From positions 2,480,001 through 2,544,000 of the forward strand of contig OZ252048.1 of NCBI GenBank assembly GCA_965247915.1: a stretch of 64,000 nucleotides of DNA, in the 5' to 3' direction. This DNA comes from JAKZRT01 sp965247915 (GTDB lineage: Bacteria; Pseudomonadota; Alphaproteobacteria; Rhodobacterales; Rhodobacteraceae). A program made the position numbers and the translations under genes. Positions 8,750 to 17,084 of this stretch are shown here, one piece after another. The notes beneath the pieces were generated by a model. That model was not told the origin of the DNA. It worked only from the letters and a program-made list of their open reading frames with translations, and searched no databases. Position 1 is the first letter of the stretch. Every line of letters starts with the position of its first letter.

Positions 8750-9492
8750 CAACCGACCCGCAGTTTCTGGTGGCGCTCGGTCTCATCTTTCTCGTCGCCG
8801 GAACCGTCAAAGGCGCGGTCGGCATGGGGCTGCCGACCATGGCCATGGGCCTGATGACGTTTCTGATCGATCCCCGCGGCGCCATCGCGCTGGTCCTGGT
8901 GCCGATGCTGGTCACCAACGCCTGGCAGGTCTATCGCTCGGGCCAGGTTCTGGCCGCCGCGCGGCGATACTGGCGGCTCGGCGTCACCCTGATGGCGGGC
9001 GTCGGCCTGACCGTCACGCTGACCGGGGATGCGCCAGACAGCGTTTTGCAGGTCGCCCTTGGCGCGGTGATGCTGATTTTCGTGGCGGTCAGCGCGACGC
9101 GCTGGTCGCCCCGGGTCAGCGACCGCGCGGTGGCACCAGCCCAGATCACCGCCGGGGCTGTTGCCGGCCTGATGGGCGGGCTGACCTCGGTCTGGGCGCC
9201 GCCACTGGCGGTATATCTGGCGGCGCGCAACGTGACGAAGGACGAATTCGTGCGGGCCAGTGGCCTGCTGATCTTTCTGGGGTCGCTGCCGCTGGCCCTG
9301 GGCCTGATACGGCAGGGGGTTCTGACCAGCCAGGCCACGGTCCTTTCAACCGCGCTTCTGGTGCCCACAATCGCCGGGTTCACCTTGGGTGAATACCTCC
9401 GCGGACGCCTGTCCGAGCATGGCTTTCGCCGCTTCCTGTTGGTATTTTTCGGCCTGATGGGTCTCAATCTGGTCCGCCGCGGAATGTTCTAG
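8746..9492 (+). CDS. TauE/SafE-family membrane permease
   Basis: A 248-residue protein with seven to eight hydrophobic segments and the family's repeated Gly-rich pattern: GTVKGAVGMGLP near residue 20 and AGLMGGLTSVWAPP near residue 143. TauE/SafE proteins are thought to export or import sulfur-containing or carboxylate anions. The ATG overlaps the glpD stop (ATGA), which indicates coupled translation with glpD. The substrate is unknown. The gene ends just before a hairpin repeat. Confidence 0.85.
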   Translation: MTTDPQFLVALGLIFLVAGTVKGAVGMGLPTMAMGLMTFLIDPRGAIALVLVPMLVTNAWQVYRSGQVLAAARRYWRLGVTLMAGVGLTVTLTGDAPDSVLQVALGAVMLIFVAVSATRWSPRVSDRAVAPAQITAGAVAGLMGGLTSVWAPPLAVYLAARNVTKDEFVRASGLLIFLGSLPLALGLIRQGVLTSQATVLSTALLVPTIAGFTLGEYLRGRLSEHGFRRFLLVFFGLMGLNLVRRGMF

Positions 9493-9502
9493 TCGTTGGT
9501 TT

Positions 9503-9770
9503 GCGCCGCCTTTGGCGCCGCCAAGGGGCGAGAGGCGATGCCCCTCGTCGTCATTGGTTTCTTGGACCAATGGCGGAACCAATAACGACCCCCGAAGTAT
9601 TTGAAAAACAATGAAAATCACCCGAACTTCACCCGGCGTCATCGTTGCGGATCGCGTCCGCCGTCGTGCTGCAAGCACGCCTTCGGCGTGACGGCGCGGG
9701 CTGGCGCGATCCGGGGCCGGTGCTGCGGCAAGGGCAGACCCCATGTGATCGACGCCAAATTGATCCGGCC
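9503..9770. repeat. Intergenic hairpin repeat, family A, plus non-coding DNA
   Basis: This stretch after the TauE-like gene contains no convincing gene. At 9503-9617 it carries a repeat unit also seen at 15400-15477: a GC-rich hairpin (GCGCCGCCAAGGGGCGAGA, with its partner ATGCCCCTCG) followed by a conserved tail that reads CGAAGTATTTGAAAAACAAT. Part of the unit recurs at 25431, 31211 and 48440. Such elements are common between genes in Rhodobacteraceae and may end transcription. The remainder to 9770 is featureless. Confidence 0.6.
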
Positions 9771-9959
9771 CTAGCCGCGCTGCAATTGGAACCGGGACGC
9801 GTCCGCTTGCAGCTCGTAGGCTTCGTCCGATCCCTCCGGCAAGTCCGCACCGGTGCTAGATCCCGCCGCCGATTGCACCCGGTCCAGAACCTGGGTCAGC
9901 GCCCAAATTTCCTGTTCGGTCGCAGTGCCTTCGGCGCATTTGCGCACCACCGACGCCGC
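9771..9959 (-). other. Open frame continuing past the amber stop of the next gene
   Basis: Directly behind the TAG that ends the disordered-protein gene (9960-9962), the same reading frame stays open for 62 more codons to a TAG at 9771-9773. The codon use looks coding and the reading AASVVRKCAEGTATEQEIWA joins smoothly onto the preceding SASIDQLL if the TAG is read as CAG. It could be the true C-terminus cut off by a point mutation, a separate short gene starting at GTG within VVRK, or chance. I favour a nonsense mutation, with moderate certainty. Confidence 0.5.
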
Positions 9960-11687
9960 CTACAGCAACTGGTCGATGCTCGCCGAAAGGTCTTCCTCTT
10001 CAACCACAGGTGTCGCGGGTCCATCGGACCCGTCTTCGGGCACCGCGCGCACGTCAGGGCCGAGAACCAGCTTTCGGTCCGCGCCGCGGTCAGGGTCGGG
10101 CGCTGCAGAATGCGCTGGTGGCGGCGACAGGTCTTGCCGCCCTGTTGCCACAGCCTCTACGCCCTCCATCGCCTCCGGTCCCGCCTCTGCGGTTGCTGCG
10201 GCATTGCCGCCCATATCCGCAGCCATCGGCGCGGTCTCCGGTTCGGCGGCTGCGGCGCCGGGCGCAATTTCGGTGTGCGGCGGCCCATCCTGCGGCGCAG
10301 TTTCGACGACGCTCACCTGCGCACCGGCGGCCTGCAGCGGTGCAATGGACACCCGGTCAACGGGTTCCGCAGCGCCACCCAGATCATCACTGTCCGCACT
10401 CTGAGCCTCTAGCCCGGGCGCGTGGGCATCGCCCGGCGGCAAGTTTGCGCTGGTTGCGGGCGGCCCGTCAGGATCGCCCGCTGCAGATGGCTCAGCCCGT
10501 GGTGCCGCCGCGCCCGGTGCCGCTGGATGTTCATCGACCGCCATCCCGTTCGGGTCCGGCGCGCGCACTGCTTCGGCAAGTGTTGCGTCCAAAAGCGGCG
10601 CGACGCTGGCAGGTACCGCCGCCGTGTCTTCGCCCAGCCGTGGCACGGCGTCATTCGCCGCCACCGCCGCGCCTTGCGCCGGACTTTCGTCGCCGTCGAT
10701 CGTGCTACCCGCAGCATCAGCGGGCGTGCCGGGGGCGGCGGCGGCCGCTTTTTCCGAAACCGGAGACAGGTCAGCGTCGCCCGCCGCAACTCTCGCCTCG
10801 GGTGGTGTCTGATCGGTTGCCTTCGGGACGTCCGCCGGGTCGGTCGCGGCGTCCGTCACGTTCGTCGCGTCAGCTCTTGGCCCCGCCAGAGGGCCGCCAA
10901 AGACATTCTCGACCGGAATTTCATTTTCGGCCAAGTCAGGGGCGGCTTCCTGGTCCGGCTCGCTTGCCTTCGCAGCCTCACGCACGGGCGCAACTGCGCC
11001 CGGGTCCGGCGGACGCTCACCTGACGCTGGCACCGCCTGGTCCATCGGGGCACTCTCGGGAACCGGGTCAAGCGCCGCCTGCACCGGCGCGGTGGGCGCG
11101 GTCGGCCCAGCCTCAAAGCACGGCCCGTCGGTCCCGACCGCGTGCGCGACCTCGCCGCGATCAGGCCGGACAGGGTCTGCGCCCACGCCAGCATGGGTCG
11201 CGGGGGCCGCGCGCACGGTGTCATCGACCGCTGGCGCCGCGCCGTGCGGTTCGGCGCCGCTGAGCCACTGCGGCGGCAAGCCACCGGGGGTCTGGGGCGA
11301 GGTCGGCGGCGGCACCGCATCCTCCAGGTCCCCGGCAGTTACCGCGTCGGGGGCCGCGTCCGGCGGCGGCGCATCGCCGGTGCCACGGGGCGCAGGTTCG
11401 CCTTCGGCAACCGGCACGATTTCAACCGGCCCGGCGTCGCCCAGGGTAGCCGGCCCCAGCGCAACCGGCCCCGAATAGCCGTGCAAACGCGAATAGACCG
11501 TGTTGGCGCGGTCTTCCAACCAAGCCAGCTGGGCGTCCAGCCGTTTGATGCCCCGCCCCCTGTCTTCGGCAACCGCGGGCGGCGCATTGTCGTCCATCCA
11601 GACCAGAGACATGCGAATATTGCCCAGCCCGGTCACTAGGTCTTCAAACAGAAATGTCTCAAGCTCGCGGCGAATATCATCTGGCAT
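9960..11687 (-). CDS. Disordered Ala/Pro/acidic protein of unknown function
   Basis: A 575-residue protein I do not recognise. The first 80 or so residues are ordinary and probably folded (MPDDIRRELETFLFEDLVTG, then a helix with LAWLEDRANTVYSRLHGYSG). The rest, about residues 85 to 560, is low-complexity sequence rich in Ala, Pro, Asp, Glu and Gly with no hydrophobic core, so it should be disordered and strongly acidic. The end, VVEEEDLSASIDQLL, again looks structured, and the frame continues beyond the amber codon for 62 residues. The layout suggests two small folded ends joined by a long acidic linker. No signal peptide or membrane segment. It stands alone on its strand. Confidence 0.65.
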   Translation of the reverse strand: MPDDIRRELETFLFEDLVTGLGNIRMSLVWMDDNAPPAVAEDRGRGIKRLDAQLAWLEDRANTVYSRLHGYSGPVALGPATLGDAGPVEIVPVAEGEPAPRGTGDAPPPDAAPDAVTAGDLEDAVPPPTSPQTPGGLPPQWLSGAEPHGAAPAVDDTVRAAPATHAGVGADPVRPDRGEVAHAVGTDGPCFEAGPTAPTAPVQAALDPVPESAPMDQAVPASGERPPDPGAVAPVREAAKASEPDQEAAPDLAENEIPVENVFGGPLAGPRADATNVTDAATDPADVPKATDQTPPEARVAAGDADLSPVSEKAAAAAPGTPADAAGSTIDGDESPAQGAAVAANDAVPRLGEDTAAVPASVAPLLDATLAEAVRAPDPNGMAVDEHPAAPGAAAPRAEPSAAGDPDGPPATSANLPPGDAHAPGLEAQSADSDDLGGAAEPVDRVSIAPLQAAGAQVSVVETAPQDGPPHTEIAPGAAAAEPETAPMAADMGGNAAATAEAGPEAMEGVEAVATGRQDLSPPPAHSAAPDPDRGADRKLVLGPDVRAVPEDGSDGPATPVVEEEDLSASIDQLL

Positions 11688-11813
11688 CAGCGACCCCTTA
11701 TTGTCGCTGACCTGCCTAGGTCACAGGTCTGAACATTTGGCTAATCACCGCGCCCCGGCCCAGCGCTGCAACGCGCCACGGGGCGATCTTTGGCGCGCCT
11801 GTACAGCACGATG

Positions 11814-11880
11814 TAGGATGGGGTTCCACCCCAACTTTCCCCGGCCATTCGAAACATTGACGCGATGAAATCCCATCCTG
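11814..11880. repeat. Palindromic intergenic repeat
   Basis: An imperfect long inverted repeat in the gap between the disordered protein and the demethylase-like gene. The outer arms AGGATGGG (11815-11822) and CCCATCCT (11872-11879) are complementary, and a smaller hairpin (GGGGTTCCACCCC) lies inside the left part. The rest of the 280-base gap (11688-11971) shows no gene. The element resembles the GGATGGG-type palindromes found in many Rhodobacteraceae intergenic regions and could act as a terminator for either flanking gene. Confidence 0.5.
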
Positions 11881-11971
11881 CGCCCTCCGCAGCGATGACA
11901 ATCACCACCAACCGCCACTCAGCTTATGCCAATATTTCAACGGCTTAATCCAATGTCCACATGCGGACACC

Positions 11972-14392
11972 CTACGACCGGCAGCGGGTCATGCCCGGAT
12001 CATAGAGACAGCGCTCGGTCTGACGGGCCTCAACCGGCGCGCCGAGAATATCGACGCTCAGGTCAGGGTCGTCGCCCGGCAGACCGGCATCGACGTAGGC
12101 GAAAGCCAGGTTCCTGCCCACCCGGTGCCCCCAGCCGCCCGAGGTGACCGTCCCGACCACGCGCCCGTCTCCCGTGACCGATGCCCCGCCCTGGGCCGGT
12201 GCGTGGCGGCAGCCAATCTCAAGCGTGACCAGGCGCTTTTTCTGGGTCCGCGCCGCCAGCGCCGCGCGCCCGACAAAATCCTTCGACATGTCGACGAACC
12301 GGCCAAGCCCGGCCTCAAACGGATCAAACTCGGTCAGCAGGTCGGCTTTCCAATGCAAAAACCCCTTTTCAAGCCGCATCGCATTGATCGCCCGGGCCCC
12401 GAAAAGCCTCAGACCGTGGGCCTCTCCCGCCCCACGCAACGCGCTGTAGGCCGCCATCAGATCGGCGTTGGGGATGTGAATTTCATAAGCCAGCTCGCCC
12501 GAGAAACTGACCGCCATCACCACTGCCGGTGCCGCGCCTATCCTGGCGGTTCGGACCGAAAGCCAGGGGAAGGCCCGCGCGCTCCAATCCTCGGGCGACA
12601 CGGCGCTCAGGACCGCGCGCGACTTCGGTCCGGCCAGAACAAGGATCGTCCAGTCGTTAGTCAGCGTCCGGACCTGCACCTCCTCGCCCGGCCCGATATG
12701 CGCCGCCAGCCAGTCCCGGTCGTGAAACTCGGAACCCGCGGCCGAGCCATACCAGATGCGCGCGGGTCCAGAGGGTGAGGCGGGCAGGTTGGCGATGGTC
12801 GCCTCGGCCTTCACGCAGCCCCGGTGGTTGAGCATGTAAACCAGACCAACGCGGCCGGCCTTTCGCGTCACCCGCCCGCAGGCCATGCGGTTCAGAAATG
12901 CATGGGCATCAGCCCCGGAAATCTCATACCGGTTGAACCCGTTGACCTCGGCCAGTCCGACGCCCCACTGAACCGCCTCGACCTCGGCCTTCACGATGTC
13001 GAAAACCTCGTTGAAGCGAAACGAATAGGTCTCGACGAAGCCTTCGGGCGCGAAGAAATCGGCCCGTTCCCAGCCGTTCACAAGCGTGAAACGCGCCCCC
13101 TCGGCGCGCAGTACTTGCGTCAGCGGCGTGGTCTTCATCGGGCGTCCCGCCGGACGATGTTCGTGCGGGAAATGAAAGCGAAACTCGTTTCGGTAGTCTT
13201 CGACCGCCTTCAGCGCGGTCACCTTTGTCGTGGCATAATCGGTGAACCGGCGCGGGTCGATCACCCAGGTGTCAAAGACCGCCTCGCCGTGCACGATCTG
13301 CTGCGCCAGAAGCCATCCGTGCCCGCCGCCCTCGCCGATACCCGCGCGCAGACCGATGATGCAGAAGGCGTTGCGCTTGCCAGGGATCGGCCCGACCAGC
13401 GGCGCGCCGTCCATCGTATAGGTGATCGGCCCGTTGACGATGGTGTGGATGCCCGCGTCGGCCAGCGCCGGCACCCGGGCAATCGCGCCCTGAAGCACAT
13501 CCATCACCCGGCCGGTATCATCGGGGCAGAGCGCGTTGGTGAAATTCGGGTCGATCCCGTCCAGCCCCCAGGTGCGGCAGGCTTGTTCATAAAACCCGAC
13601 CAGCAGACCCTGTTTGTCCTGACGGCAATAAAAGTCGCTGATCGGGCAGCGCAGAAGCGGCATCCGGTGGCCCGCGTCGATGATCGCCTGAATCGGTTCG
13701 GTCAGGAAATACTGGTGTTCCATCGACACCACCGGGTGCGTGACCCCCATCATCGCGCCGATCTCGTTGCACCGGTAGCCGCCCGCATTGACCACGATCT
13801 CGGCCTCGATGTCGCCCAATTCGGTATGCACCGTCCAGCTCCGGTCCTTATGCTGGGTCAGCCCGGTCACCGGCGTATGGCGATATATCTCGGCCCCGGC
13901 CTTGCGCGCGCGCCGCGCCAGCGCCTGACAAAGCTGCGCGGGATCAATGTCACCGTCAGCTGGGTCCCACAGCCCGCCCATGAGGCGGTCGGTGGAAATC
14001 AGCGGGTGGCGGCGGCCGCATTCGGCGGCATCGATGACCTCGAACGTCACCCCCATGCCGCGCGCCATGCTGGCAAAATGCCGGTACCCGTCCATCTGCG
14101 CTTGCGTCCCGGCCAGCCGGATGCCGCCATCGCCGTGATGGTAATTGATCGGGTGCTCGGGGTCGTCGGCCAGGTCCTTGTAGAGCGCGATCGAATGGCT
14201 TTTCAGCCCGATCATGGTCTGGGTCGTGCCGAAATACGTCACCTGCGCCGCCGAATGCCAGGTGGTGCCGCTGGTCAGTTCGTCGCGTTCGATCAGGACG
14301 ACGTCGGTCCACACCTCCTGCGTCAGGTGATAAATCACCGAACACCCGGCAATGCCGCCGCCGATGATCGCCACGCGCGTCCGAGATTTCAT
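11972..14392 (-). CDS. FAD-dependent oxidoreductase with GcvT domain (dimethylglycine/sarcosine dehydrogenase-like)
   Basis: An 806-residue two-domain enzyme. Residues 1 to about 370 are a DAO-type FAD domain with the dinucleotide motif IGGGIAGCSVIYHLT and the block SGTTWHSAA, whose His is the covalent flavin attachment site in dimethylglycine and sarcosine dehydrogenases. From about residue 430 to the end it is a GcvT-like aminomethyl domain that normally passes the removed methyl group to tetrahydrofolate. Start MKSRTRVAIIGG has a strong Shine-Dalgarno (GGGAGG). The neighbouring mttB-type gene suggests methylated amine or betaine catabolism. The precise substrate is not readable. Confidence 0.9.
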   Translation of the reverse strand: MKSRTRVAIIGGGIAGCSVIYHLTQEVWTDVVLIERDELTSGTTWHSAAQVTYFGTTQTMIGLKSHSIALYKDLADDPEHPINYHHGDGGIRLAGTQAQMDGYRHFASMARGMGVTFEVIDAAECGRRHPLISTDRLMGGLWDPADGDIDPAQLCQALARRARKAGAEIYRHTPVTGLTQHKDRSWTVHTELGDIEAEIVVNAGGYRCNEIGAMMGVTHPVVSMEHQYFLTEPIQAIIDAGHRMPLLRCPISDFYCRQDKQGLLVGFYEQACRTWGLDGIDPNFTNALCPDDTGRVMDVLQGAIARVPALADAGIHTIVNGPITYTMDGAPLVGPIPGKRNAFCIIGLRAGIGEGGGHGWLLAQQIVHGEAVFDTWVIDPRRFTDYATTKVTALKAVEDYRNEFRFHFPHEHRPAGRPMKTTPLTQVLRAEGARFTLVNGWERADFFAPEGFVETYSFRFNEVFDIVKAEVEAVQWGVGLAEVNGFNRYEISGADAHAFLNRMACGRVTRKAGRVGLVYMLNHRGCVKAEATIANLPASPSGPARIWYGSAAGSEFHDRDWLAAHIGPGEEVQVRTLTNDWTILVLAGPKSRAVLSAVSPEDWSARAFPWLSVRTARIGAAPAVVMAVSFSGELAYEIHIPNADLMAAYSALRGAGEAHGLRLFGARAINAMRLEKGFLHWKADLLTEFDPFEAGLGRFVDMSKDFVGRAALAARTQKKRLVTLEIGCRHAPAQGGASVTGDGRVVGTVTSGGWGHRVGRNLAFAYVDAGLPGDDPDLSVDILGAPVEARQTERCLYDPGMTRCRS

Positions 14393-14528
14393 GGGGCCGC
14401 CTCCCTGCGCCAATTTTGTGCTTCGGATTTGTGGTGTCGTCAAACATTGAGACGCGTGCGCCGTTTTCGATTTGCGGCGTGGAAATTTCGGCCATAAGAT
14501 TTTTCGGGAAAAGCTTCTTCGTGCGCCA

Positions 14529-14572
14529 TTGACAGAACGTAAGCAATCGCTTACGTGTAAGCCATGACTTAC
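14529..14572 (+). promoter_or_regulatory. arsR-type promoter with two palindromic operator sites
   Basis: A consensus -35 box TTGACA sits at 14529-14534. A perfect 7-base inverted repeat follows, CGTAAGC (14538-14544) and GCTTACG (14549-14555), and a second, shorter one, GTAAG (14557-14561) and CTTAC (14568-14572), overlaps the start codon. The palindromes lie where a -10 box and start site would be, so the ArsR protein encoded just downstream probably binds here and represses itself. A start of transcription about 29 bases after the -35 box would coincide with the ATG, and no Shine-Dalgarno is visible, so the message may be leaderless. Confidence 0.7.
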
Positions 14573-14890
14573 GCGAACGATCGCCTTTCCTCAATTTTCT
14601 CTGCGCTCGCCGACCCGTCCCGGCGCGGCATTTTCGACGATCTTCGCAAGACAGCCCAAAGCGTCACCGACCTTGCCGTCACGCGACCGATCAGCCGACC
14701 GGCGGTGTCCCAGCATCTCAAAGTGCTGGAAAACGCCGATCTGGTCTTTGCCACGCCAAGGGGAAGCCACCGCATTTATTCCGCACACGCCGACGGATTG
14801 GCCGACCTGCGGCGCTATCTCGACCGCGTCTGGGACCAGGCGCTGTTGGCTTATGCCGCTGAGATTACAAAACAAAACAAGCAACGATAG
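14564..14890 (+). CDS. ArsR-family winged-helix transcriptional regulator
   Basis: A 108-residue winged-helix repressor. The N-terminus IFSALADPSRRGIFDDLRK and the recognition helix region SRPAVSQHLKVLENADLV are typical of ArsR proteins paired with SRPBCC genes. No Cys metal-binding pair of the ArsR/SmtB type is present, so the signal is unlikely to be a metal. It is followed after 8 bases by an SRPBCC-domain gene, a very common pair in soil and marine bacteria, where the repressor controls its own operon. The inverted repeats overlapping its start support autoregulation. Confidence 0.9.
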   Translation: MTYANDRLSSIFSALADPSRRGIFDDLRKTAQSVTDLAVTRPISRPAVSQHLKVLENADLVFATPRGSHRIYSAHADGLADLRRYLDRVWDQALLAYAAEITKQNKQR

Positions 14891-14898
14891 GAGCACCC

Positions 14899-15369
14899 AT
14901 GATCCCGCCCATTGAAAAATCCATTACCGTACCCTGCGACCAGAAACTGGCCTTCGACACCTTTCTGGTAGGCATGGGCACCTGGTGGCCGCTGGGGAAA
15001 TTCACCTATTCCGCCATGCAAGGCGCGCCCGCTACCGACATTCGCGTCGATCCCCGCGTTGGTGGCGAGATCACCGAGATCGGGGCCGAGGGGGCTGAGA
15101 CCTCGTGGGGGCATGTGGAAACCTATGACCCCAACAGTTTCATGGCGCTTCGGTTCCATATTCCCGCGCCGGGGTACGAGAATGGCGGGCAGACACTGCT
15201 GGAAGTGCGGTTTACTGCGACCGATGGCGGCACACAGGTCGATCTGAGGCAAAGCGATTTCGAGGCCATCGGCGAAATGGCCGAACCTTCGCGCGGCGGC
15301 TATGGCCAGGGCTGGACGATGATCTTCGAGGGCGCGTATGCAGCGGCCTGTGCCGCGAAGGCTGGTTAG
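14899..15369 (+). CDS. SRPBCC (AHSA1-like) domain protein
   Basis: A 156-residue START/Bet v1-like protein with the family's opening IEKSITVPCDQKLAFDTF, a central WWPLGKFTYS, GGEITEIG and a C-terminal helix with GGYGQGWTMIFEGAY. These proteins enclose a hydrophobic cavity; ligands are usually unknown. A Shine-Dalgarno (ATAGGAG) precedes the ATG. It is cotranscribed with the ArsR gene upstream. Its role in this cell cannot be stated beyond membership in the AHSA1 group. Confidence 0.88.
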   Translation: MIPPIEKSITVPCDQKLAFDTFLVGMGTWWPLGKFTYSAMQGAPATDIRVDPRVGGEITEIGAEGAETSWGHVETYDPNSFMALRFHIPAPGYENGGQTLLEVRFTATDGGTQVDLRQSDFEAIGEMAEPSRGGYGQGWTMIFEGAYAAACAAKAG

Positions 15370-15399
15370 GTCCGGGCCAATATTCAAGGTATTTCGCCG

Positions 15400-15477
15400 C
15401 GCAAGCGCGTCGCCAAAGGCGGGGAGAGGCCAGCCTCTCCCCGCACCCCTCTCCGAAGTATTTTTGAAACAATGAAG
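15400..15477. repeat. Intergenic hairpin repeat, family A
   Basis: Second clear copy of the unit seen at 9503-9617. A hairpin of GGGGAGAGGC and GCCTCTCCCC (15420-15444) is followed by a tail CGAAGTATTTTTGAAACAAT that ends in GAAG. It lies between the SRPBCC gene and the broken mttB-like gene and could end transcription of the former. Nothing else is visible in this gap. Confidence 0.6.
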
Positions 15478-15547
15478 GGCCGTCGGGGTCGCAATTAGTC
15501 TTGCGGCGTCGTCGCTTTGCGCGTCTTTGTTGCGCAAGGAGGCCCGA

Positions 15548-17076
15548 ATGGCAGGACAGCGGGGGAACCGGCGCGGCGGTGGCCGCAAAGCGCGGCTTGC
15601 GGCTCGGGCGGCACCACCACCGGTTGACCCCTGCCCTCCGGGGCAGGCGGGCGGGCAGTACCGGCCGTTGCGCGAGTCTGAGATCACCGCAGTCTATGCC
15701 ACCGCGCTGCGGCTTCTGGCCAAGTTGGGCATGGGCGAGGTGCCGGACAATCTTGCGCAGGTCCTGGACGCGGGCGGCTGCACCGACAATGGCAAGGGCC
15801 GCTGGCTGTTCCCCCGGTCGCTGGTTGAAGATGTGATCGACCGGGCGGCCAAGACGTTTCCGCTGCACGGACGCGACCCGGACCGCAGCATCGAGGTCGG
15901 CGGTGACCGGGTCTGGTTCGGCACTGGCGGGGCGGCGGTTCAGACCCTGGACCTGGAGCGCGGGACCTATCGCCCCTCGACCCTGCGCGACCTGCACGAT
16001 TTCACCCGGCTCCAGGACGCTCTGGCCAACATCACCTGGTTCACGCGGTGCTGTATCGCGACCGATGTCACGGACGCGCGGGCGCTGGACATCAACACCG
16101 CTTATGCCCTGATCGCCAACACCACCAAACCGGTGGCCACCGCGTTCACGCTGGCCGAACATGTTGATCCGATTGTGGAAATGTTCGACATCGCCGCCGG
16201 GGGGCCGGGCGAATTTGCGCGCCGTCCCTTCGTCAAAGCCCATATCAGCCCGGTCAAATCGCCGATGCGGTTCGGCGAGGATGCGGTCGATGTGACATTT
16301 GCCTGCCTTGCGCACAACATCCCGGTATCGTGCATCACCGCGGCGCAATCAGGGGCCACCGCGCCCGCAACCATGGCCGGGTTCCTGGCGCAATCGCTGG
16401 CCGAAACGCTGGCCAGCCTGCTGATGGTCAACCTTACAAGCCGGGCCATCCGATGATCTTCTCGAACTGGCCGCTGGTAATTGACCTGCGCACTGGCGCC
16501 TTTGCCGGCGGCGGCGGCGAGACGGCGCTGCTGAACGCCGCCTCGGCGCAGGTGTCAAACTGGCTGGGCCTGCCATCGGGGGTTGCCGCCAGCATGACCG
16601 ACGCCAAGGCGATCGATGCGCAATACGGCGCGGAAAAGGCCCTGACCGCACTGGCGGCGGGGCTGGCGGGGGGCAATCTGGTCTATGAAAGCTCGGGCAT
16701 GACGGCGGCACTTCTGGGCGCGTCGTTCGAGGCGTTCGTGCTCGATGACGAGATGCATTCGGCGATCTACCGGACCCTGCGCGGCGTCGAAGTCAGCGAG
16801 GAAACGCTGGGGTATGACGCGATTGTCGAGGCGGTTCTGGGCGACGGGCATTTTCTGGGCGGCGGTCATACGCTGGCGGCGATGGAGCGCGATTAATTCT
16901 ATCCCGCATTGGCCGACCGCGACGCGCCCGCGACCTGGGCCGCCGGCGGCGGGCTCGATGCCTGGGCACGGGCCAACGTGCGGGCGCGGGAGATTTTGGA
17001 GAGCCACCGGCCGGAGTATCTGAGCCGCGCGCAAGACGCGGAGATTAGAGACAAGTTCGAGATAGTCGAAGTCTAG
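15548..17076 (+). pseudogene. Trimethylamine methyltransferase (MttB)-family gene, frameshifted and with a nonsense codon
   Basis: Three pieces of one MttB-like protein of about 509 residues. The first, from ATG 15548 (Shine-Dalgarno AAGGAGG), runs to about 16435 with SPVKSPMRFGEDAVDV and ITAAQSGATAPATMAGF. The family reading continues one frame over as YKPGHPMIFSNWPLVIDLRT, consistent with loss of one base near 16432. A TAA at 16894-16896 replaces a sense codon in MERD-stop-FYPALADRDAP, after which the frame is open to 17074-17076. Intact relatives transfer methyl groups from methylated amines or betaines to corrinoid proteins. The stop is TAA and lies far from the pyrrolysine position, so no special decoding is implied. 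Confidence 0.85.
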
Positions 17077-17084
17077 CCCGGCAA

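Noticed and set aside
10010..11263. Long plus-strand open frame opposite the disordered-protein gene
   Set aside because: Its protein is an Arg/Pro-rich shadow typical of antisense frames in GC-rich DNA; the minus-strand frame has the sensible composition and start.
12824..14497. Long plus-strand frame opposite the FAD/GcvT oxidoreductase
   Set aside because: Antisense shadow; the minus strand encodes an unambiguous two-domain enzyme.
16894..16896. Pyrrolysine decoding in the MttB-like gene
   Set aside because: The in-frame stop is TAA, not TAG, lies near codon 450 rather than the known Pyl position, and the gene also has a frameshift.
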